Shown here piece by piece: positions 7,559 through 17,469 of a stretch of DNA of 64,000 nucleotides. Source of the DNA: an uncultured Microbacteriaceae bacterium (GTDB lineage Bacteria > Actinomycetota > Actinomycetes > Actinomycetales > Microbacteriaceae); assembly GCA_903859205.1 (NCBI GenBank), contig CAIOLM010000018.1:74895-138894 (forward strand). The letters are read 5' to 3'. The notes below the pieces were generated by a model. It saw nothing but the letters and a program-made list of their open reading frames with translations. It ran no database searches and had not been told where the DNA came from. The position numbers were made by a program, and so were the translations under genes. Each line of letters begins with the position of its first letter. The first letter of the stretch is position 1.

Positions 7559-9778
7559 GTGACCGATTCGACCATCTTCTACACCTACACCGATGAAGCC
7601 CCCGCACTTGCGACCGCTTCGTTCCTGCCCATCGTGCAGGCGTACGCCGGTGTGGCGAACGTTTCGATCGAGCTCCGCGACATCTCGCTTGCCGGGCGCA
7701 TCCTTTCGATTTTCCCCGAGCGCCTCAAGCCCGAACAGCAGGTACCGGATGCTCTCAAAGAGCTAGGCGACCTGGCCAAGACTCCGCAGGCCAACATCAT
7801 CAAGCTGCCGAACATCTCTGCCTCTATTCCGCAGCTCAAGGGAGCCATCGCTGAACTTCAGGCTCTCGGCTTCGACGTGCCCGATTTTCCTGACGAGGCC
7901 GTGACCCCCGAAGAGAAGGACGCCCGCGCCCGCTACGACAAGATCAAGGGAAGCGCCGTTAACCCGGTTTTGCGCGAGGGTAACTCTGACCGCCGTGCAC
8001 CTCTGTCGGTCAAGAGCTACGCGCGCAAGCACCCGCACGTGAACAAGCCGTTCGCTGCCGGCTCCAAGACCCGCGTTGCAACCATGGGCCACGACGACTT
8101 TTTCTCGAACGAGAAGTCGGTCGTTCTTCCCGCGGATGACAGCCTGACCATCCGTCACATCGATGCCAACGGAACCGAAACCGTTCTCAAGTCTGGACTC
8201 AAGGTTCTCGAGGGCGAGATTGTTGACGCCACCTTCCTGTCGGCCAAGGCTCTCGACGAGTTCCTCGCCGAGACACTCAAGCAGGCCAAGGCAGACAACG
8301 TTCTCTACTCGGTACACCTCAAGGCGACCATGATGAAGGTCAGCGACCCCATCATCTTCGGTCACGTCGTCAAGGCATTCTTTGCCAACGTCTTCGATAA
8401 GCACGGCGCGGCGCTGGCCGAGGCTGGCCTCACGGCTAACGACGGCTTGGGTTCAATCCTTGCGGGGCTTGCGACTGTCACCGGTGGCGACCAGATTGCC
8501 GCCGATTTCGATGCCGCTATCGCCAACGGCCCTCGCCTGAGCTACACGAACAGCGACAAGGGCATCACCAACTTGCACGTGCCTTCTGACGTCATCGTGG
8601 ATGCATCGATGCCGGCTCTCGTTCGCAACGGCGGCAAGCTGTGGGGCGTCGACGGCGGAGAAGATGACACCCTTGCAGTCATTCCCGACTCTTCCTACGC
8701 CGGCATCTATCAGGCCACCATCGATGACGTCATCGAGAACGGCCCGCTCGACCCGGCCACCATCGGAACTGTTCCGAACGTTGGCCTCATGGCGCAGGCA
8801 GCCGAGGAGTACGGCAGCCACGACAAAACCTTCGAGATTGCGTCTGCGGGTCGCGTTGAGGTTGTCAACGCTGCTGGCGAGGTTCTGCTGTCGCACAACG
8901 TCGACAAGGGTGACATCTGGCGCGGAACCCAGACCAAAGACGTGCCGGTTCGCGACTGGGTCAAGCTGGCCGTTACGCGCGCCCGCGCGACGGGCTCACC
9001 CGCAATCTTCTGGCTCGACGAGAAGCGCGCACACGACTCGCAGATCATCGCGAAGGTCAAGCGCTACCTCGGTGACCACGACACCACAGGCCTGACCATC
9101 GAGATTATGGCGCCGGCTGACGCAACGCGTTACTCGCTGGCGCGCATCCGCCAGGGCCTTGAGACCATCTCGGTCACCGGCAACGTGCTGCGTGACTACA
9201 ACACCGACCTGTTCCCGATTCTCGAGGTGGGCACGAGCGCCAAGATGCTCTCGATTGTTCCGCTGCTTGCAGGTGGCGGCCTGTTCGAAACCGGCGCCGG
9301 AGGCTCTGCTCCCAAGCACGTTCAGCAGCTCGTCGAAGAGAACTTCCTGCGCTGGGATTCACTCGGTGAGTTCTTCGCGCTGGCCGCGTCACTCGAGCAC
9401 GAGGCCACCACAACCGGTAACAAGCAGGCTCAGGTTCTGGCCGACACCCTCGACCGCGCGACCGGCACCTTCCTCGAAGAGGACCGCTCGCCCGGACGTA
9501 AGGTCGGCATGATTGACAACCGCGGAAGCCACTTCTACCTGGGGCTCTACTGGGCGCAGGAGCTGGCAAAGCAAACGGATGACGCGGCTCTGGCTGCGAC
9601 CTTCGCTCCGATTGCTGCTGCGCTCGCTGATAACGAGACGAAGATCGTCGAAGAGCTCATCGCCGTTCAGGGCAAGCACGCCGAGATCGGCGGCTACTAC
9701 CGCCCGGACGCCGCACTTGTTACTGGGGTAATGCGCCCGTCGGCCACGCTCAACGGCATCATCGACGCAATCAAGTAG
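7559..9778 (+). CDS. icd: Monomeric NADP-dependent isocitrate dehydrogenase
   Basis: This 739-residue enzyme converts isocitrate to 2-oxoglutarate with NADPH formation in the TCA cycle. Length and blocks such as [14 protein letters not shown] at the N-terminus, [28 protein letters not shown] and the C-terminal [11 protein letters not shown] mark the monomeric IDH-II class typical of actinobacteria, not the homodimeric type. GTG 7559 is the start; the upstream GAAAG is a modest ribosome site. It is a single-gene unit downstream of the 18-bp palindrome. Confidence 0.97.
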   Translation: MTDSTIFYTYTDEAPALATASFLPIVQAYAGVANVSIELRDISLAGRILSIFPERLKPEQQVPDALKELGDLAKTPQANIIKLPNISASIPQLKGAIAELQALGFDVPDFPDEAVTPEEKDARARYDKIKGSAVNPVLREGNSDRRAPLSVKSYARKHPHVNKPFAAGSKTRVATMGHDDFFSNEKSVVLPADDSLTIRHIDANGTETVLKSGLKVLEGEIVDATFLSAKALDEFLAETLKQAKADNVLYSVHLKATMMKVSDPIIFGHVVKAFFANVFDKHGAALAEAGLTANDGLGSILAGLATVTGGDQIAADFDAAIANGPRLSYTNSDKGITNLHVPSDVIVDASMPALVRNGGKLWGVDGGEDDTLAVIPDSSYAGIYQATIDDVIENGPLDPATIGTVPNVGLMAQAAEEYGSHDKTFEIASAGRVEVVNAAGEVLLSHNVDKGDIWRGTQTKDVPVRDWVKLAVTRARATGSPAIFWLDEKRAHDSQIIAKVKRYLGDHDTTGLTIEIMAPADATRYSLARIRQGLETISVTGNVLRDYNTDLFPILEVGTSAKMLSIVPLLAGGGLFETGAGGSAPKHVQQLVEENFLRWDSLGEFFALAASLEHEATTTGNKQAQVLADTLDRATGTFLEEDRSPGRKVGMIDNRGSHFYLGLYWAQELAKQTDDAALAATFAPIAAALADNETKIVEELIAVQGKHAEIGGYYRPDAALVTGVMRPSATLNGIIDAIK

Positions 9779-9894
9779 TTCTGACGCTCGGCAAGCGAAT
9801 GAAATCGTGCGCTCGGGGAACACATTTCAAGAAAAAATTCCTGCTTTTGCGACGCCGCTAACCTTAGTGTTGGCTTTCTAGAGGAGGTTCACCA

Positions 9895-11691
9895 ATGGCG
9901 GTGTTCAATGACGGAATGACTGAGACGGCTGTGCCTGAAAGCGCGGTTGCCGAAACTGACGTTGTGATTGTCGGCTCGGGGCCCGCCGGTGCAAGCATGG
10001 CCTTGGCGCTGTCTCGACTCGGTGTGAAGAACATCATGCTCACCAAATATCGCTGGACGGCGAACACTCCTCGAGCCCACATCACCAATCAACGAGCGAT
10101 GGAGTTCTTTCGCGAGCTCGGCATCGAAGATCAAGTCAATGCTGACGCGACCCCCCACCACATGATTGGTGACACAGTCTTTTGCACGTCTATTGCCGGT
10201 GAGGAACTCGGCCGCGTTTTGACCTGGGGAACTCGGCCCAATCGGCACGCCGATTATGAGGCAGCTTCGCCCACCCTCAACTGCGACATCCCGCAGACGT
10301 ATCTTGAGCCGATTCTGGTGAAGAACGCGATGCGTGAAGGAACGCTGGGGCGATTCTCGAGCGAATACCTCTCGCACGAACAGGACGCTGACGGCGTGAC
10401 CGTGCGAGTCCTCGACCGCGTCTCGGGTACCGAGTACTCCATTCGCGCCAAATACCTGTACGGGGCCGATGGAGCTCGGTCAAAAGTTGCCGAAGAAATT
10501 GGGCTGACCTACGAGGGCGCGATGGATATCGCAGGCTCGATGAACATCACGTTCAAGGCAGACATCGCAGCGCTTGTTGAGCACAGACCTTCCGTTCTGT
10601 ACTGGGTTGTTCAGCCTGGCGCCAACGTTGGAGGCATCGGAACAGGACTTGTTCGCATGGTTCGACCGTGGAACGAGTGGCTCATCGTCTGGGGATATGA
10701 CATCAACGAGCCTGCTCCCGAGATGAACGAGGAGGTTGCGAAAGACATCGTTCGCAACTTGCTGGGGATGCCCGATCTGGACTGTGAGATCACCGGCTAC
10801 TCGCTGTGGGGCGTCAACGAAATGTATGCCACCACGCTCCAGAAGGGCCGTGTCTTCTGCGGCGGCGATGCCATCCACCGACACCCGCCCAGCAACGGAC
10901 TCGGCTCGAACACGTCGGTTCAAGACTCGTACAACCTGGCCTGGAAGTTGGCCTCGGTCATCAAGGGGCATGCGGGACCCAAGCTTCTCGAGACCTACAC
11001 ACCTGAACGCGCGCCCGTGGCAAAGCAGATTGTCTTGCGGGCCAACAAATCGGCTCGAGAGTTCGCAGACATTTTCGCCGCGCTGGGCTTTGACAAGGCG
11101 AAGAACGTCAAGGAGATGGTCGAGGGCGTTCGTCGCCGGAAAGACAACTCTGCTGAAGGATTGGCCACTCGTAAGGCGCTAACTCGCGCACTCGAGCTCA
11201 AGGACTACGAGTTCAACTGTCACGGCATCGAGATGGGACAGTTTTATCGTTCGAGCGCGGTTGTGTCAGATGGTTCGAAAAAACCAAAACCCCAGCGCGA
11301 CCCCGAGCTTTACTACCAGGCGTCCACTGTTCCTGGTTCGCCCCTGCCACACGCGTGGGTGGGTGACAACGTGAACAAGTTCTCCACGCTCGACTTGTGC
11401 CCGAGTTCCCAATTCACCCTCATCACTGGCATCACCGGAGAAAAATGGGCAACCGCGGCCAAGAAGGTTGCCAAGAAAATGGGCACCCCACTCGAGACGG
11501 TCATCATTGGACCTGGACGTCAAGTTACCGACCTCTACTTCGACTGGGAGCGCCTTCGCGAGATCGATGAAGACGGAGTGATTCTTGTGCGTCCTGACAA
11601 AATCATTGCGTGGCGCTCGACGTCGATGGTGGCAGACCCTGAGGGAGCACTTCGCAACGTACTGTCGAAGATGCTCGACAAAGCCGTCTAA
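9895..11691 (+). CDS. Flavoprotein aromatic hydroxylase, TfdB-like
   Basis: This 598-residue class A FAD monooxygenase adds a hydroxyl to a phenolic ring using NAD(P)H and oxygen. The FAD fold is VIVGSGPAGASMALAL near residue 23, followed by YRWTANTPRAHITNQRAME, which closely resembles 2,4-dichlorophenol 6-monooxygenase (TfdB). The second FAD motif is GGDAIHRHPPSNGLG, and a C-terminal thioredoxin-like domain follows. ATG 9895 follows GAGGAGG. It heads a run with maleylacetate reductase and hydroxyquinol dioxygenase (gaps 15 and 24 bp), so its product is probably hydroxyquinol, made from resorcinol, hydroquinone or 4-nitrocatechol-like substrates. The substrate itself is inferred. Confidence 0.87.
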   Translation: MAVFNDGMTETAVPESAVAETDVVIVGSGPAGASMALALSRLGVKNIMLTKYRWTANTPRAHITNQRAMEFFRELGIEDQVNADATPHHMIGDTVFCTSIAGEELGRVLTWGTRPNRHADYEAASPTLNCDIPQTYLEPILVKNAMREGTLGRFSSEYLSHEQDADGVTVRVLDRVSGTEYSIRAKYLYGADGARSKVAEEIGLTYEGAMDIAGSMNITFKADIAALVEHRPSVLYWVVQPGANVGGIGTGLVRMVRPWNEWLIVWGYDINEPAPEMNEEVAKDIVRNLLGMPDLDCEITGYSLWGVNEMYATTLQKGRVFCGGDAIHRHPPSNGLGSNTSVQDSYNLAWKLASVIKGHAGPKLLETYTPERAPVAKQIVLRANKSAREFADIFAALGFDKAKNVKEMVEGVRRRKDNSAEGLATRKALTRALELKDYEFNCHGIEMGQFYRSSAVVSDGSKKPKPQRDPELYYQASTVPGSPLPHAWVGDNVNKFSTLDLCPSSQFTLITGITGEKWATAAKKVAKKMGTPLETVIIGPGRQVTDLYFDWERLREIDEDGVILVRPDKIIAWRSTSMVADPEGALRNVLSKMLDKAV

Positions 11692-11706
11692 CCCGAGGTC
11701 ACACAC

Positions 11707-12771
11707 ATGACACTGACATTTGCCCATGACACATTGGGGCAGCGTATTCTGTTCGGCTCTGGCCAGGCGGCACAACTGCTGGCCGACGAGGTTACCCGCC
11801 TAGGCAGCCAGCGCGTGATGCTCATTGCGGCGACCTACGAGGCAGAGATCGCTGACAAAGTCACAAGCGACATTTCCATCGCAGGCAGGTTCGATGACGT
11901 CGTGCAGCACGTTCCGATCGAGAAGGCCGAGCTCGCACGAGCCATGGCGGTCGCCGAGGGCATCGACCTCGTCGTTTGTGTCGGCGGAGGCTCCACCACG
12001 GGATTCGCCAAGGCAGTCGCCATGACAACCGGCATCCCGATTGTGGCTGTTCCGACCACCTATGCCGGCTCTGAGGCGACGCCTGTCTGGGGTCTCACGC
12101 AAGCCGCGCGCAAGACCACCGGCATTGACCCCCGCGTTCTGCCCACGACGGTCATCTACGACGCGTCGCTGACCTACTCGCTCCCCGTCGAGATGTCGGT
12201 TGCTTCGGGGCTCAACGCGCTGGCCCACTGCATCGACTCGATGTGGGCGCCGAAGGCCGACCCCATCAACCAAGCGTTCGCCGTTGAGGGCATCCGTGCG
12301 CTGGCGCAGGGCCTGCCTCTCATCGTGACCGACCCAGGCAGCGAGGAAGGCCGCGAGAAGAGCCTCTACGGCGCGTACCTGTCGGCGGTATCGTTCGGGT
12401 CAGCTGGGTCGGGTATCCACCACAAGATTTGTCACGTGCTCGGCGGTACATTCAACACGCCTCACGCCCAGACGCACGCGACCGTCCTGCCCTATGTTTT
12501 GGCCTTTAACTCGTCGGCAGCGCCCGAGGCCGAGCGCCGCATCGCCCAGGCCTTTGATGCTCCGACCGCTCTGGCTGGCTTGCAAGAACTGCGCGCAAAG
12601 CTTGACGCCCCCACGGCCCTCAAGGACTTTGGTTTCCACGAAAGCGACATTGCCGAGGCCGTGAGCATTGCCCTTCCGATCATTCCGGCTGATAACCCCC
12701 GTGCCGTGACAACCGAAAACTTGACTGCCCTGCTTTACGCGGCGTGGTCGGGATCTACTCCCACCGTTTAG
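11707..12771 (+). CDS. Maleylacetate reductase
   Basis: This 354-residue iron-type alcohol dehydrogenase-family protein reduces maleylacetate to 3-oxoadipate with NAD(P)H. The nucleotide loop VVCVGGGSTTGFAKA, followed by VPTTYAGSEATPVWG, and the GLNALAHCIDSMWAPKADP helix are characteristic of the MAR branch (TfdF/MacA). Length is typical (350-360). ATG 11707 has GAGGT upstream. It lies between the hydroxylase and the hydroxyquinol dioxygenase, exactly the enzyme needed after hydroxyquinol cleavage. Confidence 0.92.
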   Translation: MTLTFAHDTLGQRILFGSGQAAQLLADEVTRLGSQRVMLIAATYEAEIADKVTSDISIAGRFDDVVQHVPIEKAELARAMAVAEGIDLVVCVGGGSTTGFAKAVAMTTGIPIVAVPTTYAGSEATPVWGLTQAARKTTGIDPRVLPTTVIYDASLTYSLPVEMSVASGLNALAHCIDSMWAPKADPINQAFAVEGIRALAQGLPLIVTDPGSEEGREKSLYGAYLSAVSFGSAGSGIHHKICHVLGGTFNTPHAQTHATVLPYVLAFNSSAAPEAERRIAQAFDAPTALAGLQELRAKLDAPTALKDFGFHESDIAEAVSIALPIIPADNPRAVTTENLTALLYAAWSGSTPTV

Positions 12772-12795
12772 CGCTGAACGAATAAAGGAAAAGAA

Positions 12796-13698
12796 ATGAC
12801 AGACAAGAAAATTTCTGCCGAGCAGACGCGACGTGAAGAGGACCTCGTTCGTGAGGTCATCGCATCGTTCGACGGAACGCCAGATCCGCGTCTCAAAGAA
12901 ATCATGCAGTCACTCGTTCAGCACCTGCACAATTTCGTGCGTGAGGTTCGCCTGAGCGAGTCTGAGTGGGACAAGATGATTGAGTTCCTGACCGCGGTCG
13001 GTCACATCACCGATGATTGGCGCCAGGAGTTCATCCTGCTTTCTGACGTTCTGGGTGTTTCAATGCAGACCGTCGCGGTCAACAACGAGGCCTATAAAGA
13101 CGCCACCGAGGCCACCGTCTTCGGCCCTTTCTTTGTTCAGGATGCACCACTCATCGAGATTGGCGGCGACATCGCCGGCGGTGCCCCCGGCCAGGCCTGC
13201 TGGGTCGAGGGTCGCGTCACCGACACCGACGGCAACCCCATCGGCGGAGCCCGAATTGAGGTGTGGGAGGCTGACGACGACGGTTTCTACGACGTGCAGT
13301 ACAACGACGGCAGAATTGCGGCTCGTGCTCACCTCTTCTCAGACGCCGATGGAAACTACTCCTTCTGGGCTCTGACCCCTACGCCGTACCCGATTCCCTA
13401 CGACGGCCCGGTAGGCAAGATGTTGACTGCGACGAATCGCTCGCCCGTGCGTGCCAGTCATTTGCACTTCATGGTCACCGCGGCCAAGGCGCGAACGTTG
13501 GTCACCCACATCTTCGTGGACGGGTGCGAGTACATGCGTCGAGACAGTGTCTTTGGCGTAAAGGATTCGCTCATCAAGCAGTTCCATCTCCAAGCTGGTG
13601 ACACCCCCACGCCAGATGGTCGTGACCTCGGAGGCCAGCCATGGACTCGCGCGAAGTTCGACATCGTGCTTGCCCCCGAGGGTGTTGACGGTCACTAG
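12796..13698 (+). CDS. Hydroxyquinol 1,2-dioxygenase (intradiol)
   Basis: This 300-residue non-haem Fe(III) intradiol dioxygenase opens hydroxyquinol to maleylacetate. An N-terminal helical dimerisation domain (to about residue 100) precedes the beta-sandwich core. Iron ligands by family spacing are Tyr165 (DDGFYDVQ), Tyr198 (TPYPIPY), His222 and His224 (ASHLHFM). ATG 12796 follows AAAGGAAAAG. The close pairing with maleylacetate reductase favours hydroxyquinol over catechol. Catechol or chlorocatechol 1,2-dioxygenase is the alternative, less likely by context. Confidence 0.92.
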   Translation: MTDKKISAEQTRREEDLVREVIASFDGTPDPRLKEIMQSLVQHLHNFVREVRLSESEWDKMIEFLTAVGHITDDWRQEFILLSDVLGVSMQTVAVNNEAYKDATEATVFGPFFVQDAPLIEIGGDIAGGAPGQACWVEGRVTDTDGNPIGGARIEVWEADDDGFYDVQYNDGRIAARAHLFSDADGNYSFWALTPTPYPIPYDGPVGKMLTATNRSPVRASHLHFMVTAAKARTLVTHIFVDGCEYMRRDSVFGVKDSLIKQFHLQAGDTPTPDGRDLGGQPWTRAKFDIVLAPEGVDGH

Positions 13699-13717
13699 CT
13701 CGCCTAGTGTTTAGAGC

Positions 13718-14638
13718 GTGATTGGTGCACTGAGCGGATTCGCAGTCGTCGGATTCGCGATTCTCGTTGGCTACATCATCGGCCGCATCGGGCTACTGGG
13801 CGTCCAGGGGCGCGAGATTTTGAACAAGCTCGCTTTCTATGTCTGCTCTCCGCTGCTCCTATTCACCATCCTCGGAACGGCAGACGTGGGAACGCTTTTT
13901 AGTAGCCTGCTTCCGGTTTCGGTGATCGCTTCGGCGTCGATGTTTGTCGTGTTCTTGGCCTTCGCTCTCATTCGTAGACAGCCGTTTGGAACAGCGGTAG
14001 TGGGCGCGCTCGGTTCGGGATACGTCAACGCCAACAACATCGGCATCCCGATTGCGGTCTTCATGCTTGGCGGGGCAGCCTTCGCGGCGCCCATCATTCT
14101 GCTGCAGCTCATCTTTTGGGCACCACTTGCGCTCATCTGCCTTGATGTGTGGAAGACGGGCTCGCTTCAAATTCACAAGACGGTTTTTCGCACGTTCAAA
14201 AACCCTGTGATCCTCGGTTCACTGCTGGGTTTGCTGATTTCTGTCTTCCACGTGAGGCTTCCCGCGGTCGTCTGGGACGCCACGGGAACCGTTGGCCACG
14301 CCGCGGTGCCAGTCTTGTTGATCGCGTTCGGCATCTCCCTGCACGGAACCAAGATTTTGGAGACCAAAGACCAGCGGGTAAATGTCATTGCGGCCAGCAT
14401 TCTCAAACTGATTGCCATGCCTGTGCTTGCCTGGGCGCTGGCGACGTACGTATTTCACTTGGATGCGCACTCGATCTATGTGGTCACCGTACTTGCCGGC
14501 CTGCCTGTGGCGGCCAACGTATTCAACTACGCCAGTGAGTACAACACCGGGCTACTGCTCATACGTGATGTGATTTTCATCACCACGTTTGGAGCCGTAC
14601 CGGGACTGCTCATCATCACCCTGATGCTTGCTCACTAG
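13718..14638 (+). CDS. AEC-family transporter
   Basis: This 306-residue membrane protein has about ten hydrophobic segments in two five-helix halves. The first half includes GFAVVGFAILVGYIIG and GYVNANNIGIPIAVFMLGG, with the Asn-rich NANNIGIP motif characteristic of the auxin-efflux-carrier family. In bacteria these carriers move organic anions such as malonate or malate. GTG 13718 starts 19 bp after the dioxygenase stop, so it is probably the last gene of the hydroxyquinol operon and may take up or export the substrate or an acidic intermediate. The substrate is unknown. Confidence 0.85.
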   Translation: MIGALSGFAVVGFAILVGYIIGRIGLLGVQGREILNKLAFYVCSPLLLFTILGTADVGTLFSSLLPVSVIASASMFVVFLAFALIRRQPFGTAVVGALGSGYVNANNIGIPIAVFMLGGAAFAAPIILLQLIFWAPLALICLDVWKTGSLQIHKTVFRTFKNPVILGSLLGLLISVFHVRLPAVVWDATGTVGHAAVPVLLIAFGISLHGTKILETKDQRVNVIAASILKLIAMPVLAWALATYVFHLDAHSIYVVTVLAGLPVAANVFNYASEYNTGLLLIRDVIFITTFGAVPGLLIITLMLAH

Positions 14639-14664
14639 GGCGGGCGACGACTAACCCTGATGGA

Positions 14665-16560
14665 TTACTTCGCCGGCAGCATGTGCGCAGCAAAGAACTC
14701 AGCAACCTCTGAGTTCGCATCCAACGGGAAGATACCGGCGATGTACTGGTCGGGGCGAACCACGACAATGGCACCCTCTCGCGAAATCTCGCGCTCGCGG
14801 AAGATGTCGCGCCCGTGACCAGCACTGAAGATCTGGTTCACATCGATGAGCCCTAACGGAGCCTTGACGGGCTTGAACGCATCGGGAACCGGACCGGGCT
14901 CGACCTCGGTGTAGTCCTGTTGGTAGATGACCTTGGTGTCGAAGGTGGCGTCGGTGTCTCCACCGGCGGGAGTGTAGAGCACCTTCGGCGAAGTCGGGTC
15001 GTTCTGCCACCAGTTGGCGAACTCGGCGGTCGGCGTCCCGGTGAGGGCGGGGGCAGCAGCATCGGCGAACACGTACACGCGCCAGCGACCATCGGCTTCG
15101 TGCAAGTGACCGATGTGACGCCAACGCACGTCGGCGCGACGAATGACCTCAGCCGACTTGAACGCCTTTCCGATGGGCAGCCCCTTGGCCAGGTGCTGGT
15201 GCTTCATGCTCGTGGTGATCTGGTTCTCGGGGTACTGGGTCATGTAACCCATCGGGAACTCGAACGTGTCGTCATAGAACTTTGCGAGACCGGACGGGTC
15301 TTCCCACTCTTCAACGGGCTTAGCCACGAGGCTCGACCATTCTTTGTCGAAGTCGATGAGGTTCTGGGCGATGACCTTGCGCTCCGACGAGTAAGTGTCG
15401 AGTAGCGACTCTGGTGCACGACCCTCGAGCACGGCGGCGAGCTTCCACGCGAGGTTCCAGCCGTCTTGAATCGAGACGTTCATGCCCTGACCGGCCTTGG
15501 CGCTGTGCGTGTGGCAGGCGTCTCCCATGATGAAGGCGTGCGGATGCACGGTGCCGCGCAGCTCTTCGGGAACATCGTCGAATCCGTCGGTCACACGGTG
15601 AGCGACCTCGTAGACCGACCACCAGGCAACACCCTTCACATCGAGCGTGTAGGGGTGCAAGATTTCGTTTGCTCGATCGATGATGGCCTGCTGGGGAGTG
15701 TCGCGAACCTTGCCGGCATCGTCTTCGTCGGTCTCGCCGAGGTCGACGTAGAGCCGCGAAAGGTAGCCACCCTCGCGTGGAATGAGCAAGATGCTGCCGT
15801 TGTCGTGCGACTGGATCAGGCACTTGACCTGGTAGTCGGGAAAGTCGGTGTTGACCAGAAGATCGAGCACGCCCCAGGCGTGAAGCGCGGCGTCACCGTG
15901 CAGCTTGTGTCCCATCGCGGTGCGCACCTGGCTTCGCGCGCCATCGCCACCAACGAGGTACTTGGTGCGAACGGTACGCTCCTGCCCGGCGCGCGGGCCC
16001 GCAACGTAGCGCACTGTCACCGCAACCGGGTATTCCTGCGTGCGGTCGATCTCCATGTCGACAAACTCGATGCCGTAGTCGGGCGTGACCCTGCCGGGTG
16101 CACGCTCAGCATCGCGCAAGAAGTAATCGAGAACGCGAGATTGGTTCACGTAGATGTGCGGCCACTCGCTCAAGCCCTTGGCGTCGTCCGGCACTCGATC
16201 GACTCGCGCGATGTTTTTAGGGTTCTTCGGGTCGGGCGACCAGGTATTCATCTCGACGTTGCGGTACGACTCGTCTTGAATCTCACTTGCGAAGCCGAAG
16301 GCAGCGAAGGTCTCCACGGTGCGCGAGGCGATACCGTCTGCCTGACCCTGAGTCAGTCGGCCCTCGCGCTTTTCAATTGCGCGGATATTGATGCTGGGGA
16401 ATCTCGAGAGTTGAGCAATCACGGCAACGGCAGCGGGGCCAGTTCCCGCCACGAGGACGTCCATTTCTTCGGGCAGGTCGTCGGGGCGGTTGATGCCGTA
16501 CCCAGCGGCGGCCTTGATGCGCGGGTCTTCCGAAACGTAGCCGCGGTAGTGGAACTGCAC
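14665..16560 (-). CDS. Phenol-hydroxylase-type FAD monooxygenase (MobA-like)
   Basis: This 631-residue class A flavin monooxygenase opens with MQFHYRGYVSEDPR and has the FAD fold VLVAGTGPAAVAVIAQL near residue 36, VGGDGARSQVRTAMG, and MGDACHTHSAKAGQGMNVS. A C-terminal thioredoxin-like domain follows. This domain order and the longer N-terminus resemble 3-hydroxybenzoate 4-monooxygenase (MobA) and phenol 2-monooxygenase. A possible product is protocatechuate or a dihydroxybenzene. It is divergent from the IclR gene; the 130-bp gap contains inverted repeats, so IclR probably controls it. Confidence 0.87.
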   Translation of the reverse strand: MQFHYRGYVSEDPRIKAAAGYGINRPDDLPEEMDVLVAGTGPAAVAVIAQLSRFPSINIRAIEKREGRLTQGQADGIASRTVETFAAFGFASEIQDESYRNVEMNTWSPDPKNPKNIARVDRVPDDAKGLSEWPHIYVNQSRVLDYFLRDAERAPGRVTPDYGIEFVDMEIDRTQEYPVAVTVRYVAGPRAGQERTVRTKYLVGGDGARSQVRTAMGHKLHGDAALHAWGVLDLLVNTDFPDYQVKCLIQSHDNGSILLIPREGGYLSRLYVDLGETDEDDAGKVRDTPQQAIIDRANEILHPYTLDVKGVAWWSVYEVAHRVTDGFDDVPEELRGTVHPHAFIMGDACHTHSAKAGQGMNVSIQDGWNLAWKLAAVLEGRAPESLLDTYSSERKVIAQNLIDFDKEWSSLVAKPVEEWEDPSGLAKFYDDTFEFPMGYMTQYPENQITTSMKHQHLAKGLPIGKAFKSAEVIRRADVRWRHIGHLHEADGRWRVYVFADAAAPALTGTPTAEFANWWQNDPTSPKVLYTPAGGDTDATFDTKVIYQQDYTEVEPGPVPDAFKPVKAPLGLIDVNQIFSAGHGRDIFREREISREGAIVVVRPDQYIAGIFPLDANSEVAEFFAAHMLPAK

Positions 16561-16607
16561 GAGGTGCTCCTTCGTCGATGTTCGCGAGGTGTTACTGAAA
16601 TGCTTGC

Positions 16608-16640
16608 GTCTCTATAATTGAGACAGTATTCTAAATACTG
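16608..16640. promoter_or_regulatory. Two adjoining inverted repeats in a divergent promoter
   Basis: GTCTC-N7-GAGAC (16608-16624), with TATAAT inside the spacer, abuts CAGTATT-CTA-AATACTG (16624-16640), a perfect 7-bp inverted repeat with 3-nt centre. Both lie between the MobA-like gene and the IclR gene. TATAAT can serve as a plus-strand -10. The second repeat has the size of an IclR-dimer site. Binding is inferred. Confidence 0.55.
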
Positions 16641-16690
16641 AAACAAGGCTACGCGCCCGGAGTCACCGGGCGCAAGAGAAGGACATGTAA

Positions 16691-17353
16691 ATGAGTGCAG
16701 AGAAGACCGACTCTGGGTCACAGACCCTGTCGCGCGGGCTGTCGGCGCTCGAGCTCATCGGCGCATCAGACTCGCCGGTCTCTGTTGCCGCGCTCGGTGC
16801 ACAGTTGGGCATCCATCGATCGATGGCGTATCGCTTGGTGAAGACGCTCGAACGGCACGGTTTTGTTGAACGGGAGGTTTCCGGGGCGCTGGTACTGGGA
16901 ACGAAGCTTTCGACCCTGGCGCGCGGAGTTGCCAAGAGCCTGCAGGCTGCTTCTGCCCGTGAGCTCGAGGCAATTGCCGAGCAGCTTCAGATGACCGCGA
17001 TGCTTGTCACGTACGACGGCGAATCGGCCGTGACCCTCAGCACGGCCGAGCCCCAGAAGGCCGGAACTACCGTTGCCCGCAAGCCGGGTAGTCGGCACTC
17101 CATTGACCGGGGCGCTCCCGGCCGTGTGCTTCGTTCCCAGGTCGATCCTGCTGCCTTTCCGCCGAAGCCCTTCGAGGTCAGCCAAGATGAGGTCCTACCC
17201 GGTGTTGCCGCGGTCGCGGTTCCGCTTGTGATCGCCGGTGGTCAGCCAGCCGCGCTCGCCGTGCTTTTCTTTCCGCGCGAGGTGGATGCCGAGCAGATCG
17301 CACACGTGCTCAGCGCCGCCGCCGCACGTATCTCGGCCGCCGTCGGGGGCTAG
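16691..17353 (+). CDS. IclR-family transcription regulator
   Basis: This 220-residue regulator has an N-terminal winged helix (SRGLSALELIG...VSVAALGAQLGIHRSMAYRL, residues 15-60) and a shortened C-terminal IclR effector domain ending near AAARISAAVGG. It is about 30 residues shorter than usual family members (about 250). IclR proteins commonly sense aromatic acids or their ring-cleavage products. ATG 16691 has AGAAGGAC upstream. Divergent placement suggests control of the MobA-like hydroxylase and perhaps of the transketolase operon downstream. Confidence 0.87.
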   Translation: MSAEKTDSGSQTLSRGLSALELIGASDSPVSVAALGAQLGIHRSMAYRLVKTLERHGFVEREVSGALVLGTKLSTLARGVAKSLQAASARELEAIAEQLQMTAMLVTYDGESAVTLSTAEPQKAGTTVARKPGSRHSIDRGAPGRVLRSQVDPAAFPPKPFEVSQDEVLPGVAAVAVPLVIAGGQPAALAVLFFPREVDAEQIAHVLSAAAARISAAVGG

Positions 17354-17360
17354 CCCGGTC

Positions 17361-17386
17361 GTGCACGCATTGCCCATGCGCGTGCA
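17361..17386 (+). terminator. Hairpin after the IclR gene
   Basis: GTGCACGCAT (17361-17370) and ATGCGCGTGCAC (17375-17386) pair as a ten-base stem with a two-base bulge and 5-nt loop. It begins eight bases after the stop codon. No T-run follows, so termination efficiency is uncertain. Confidence 0.4.
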
Positions 17387-17469
17387 CACTGAGAAACAAG
17401 TTGCTCGGGTGAACTTTGTAACCTCGTAGTGCAGGCAACGATGCCCGCGTGGTTTTCAAGGAGATACCC

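Noticed and set aside
15466-16617. A 383-codon plus-strand frame inside the MobA-like gene
   Set aside because: It is antisense to a flavoprotein with intact FAD motifs and has no protein signature of its own.
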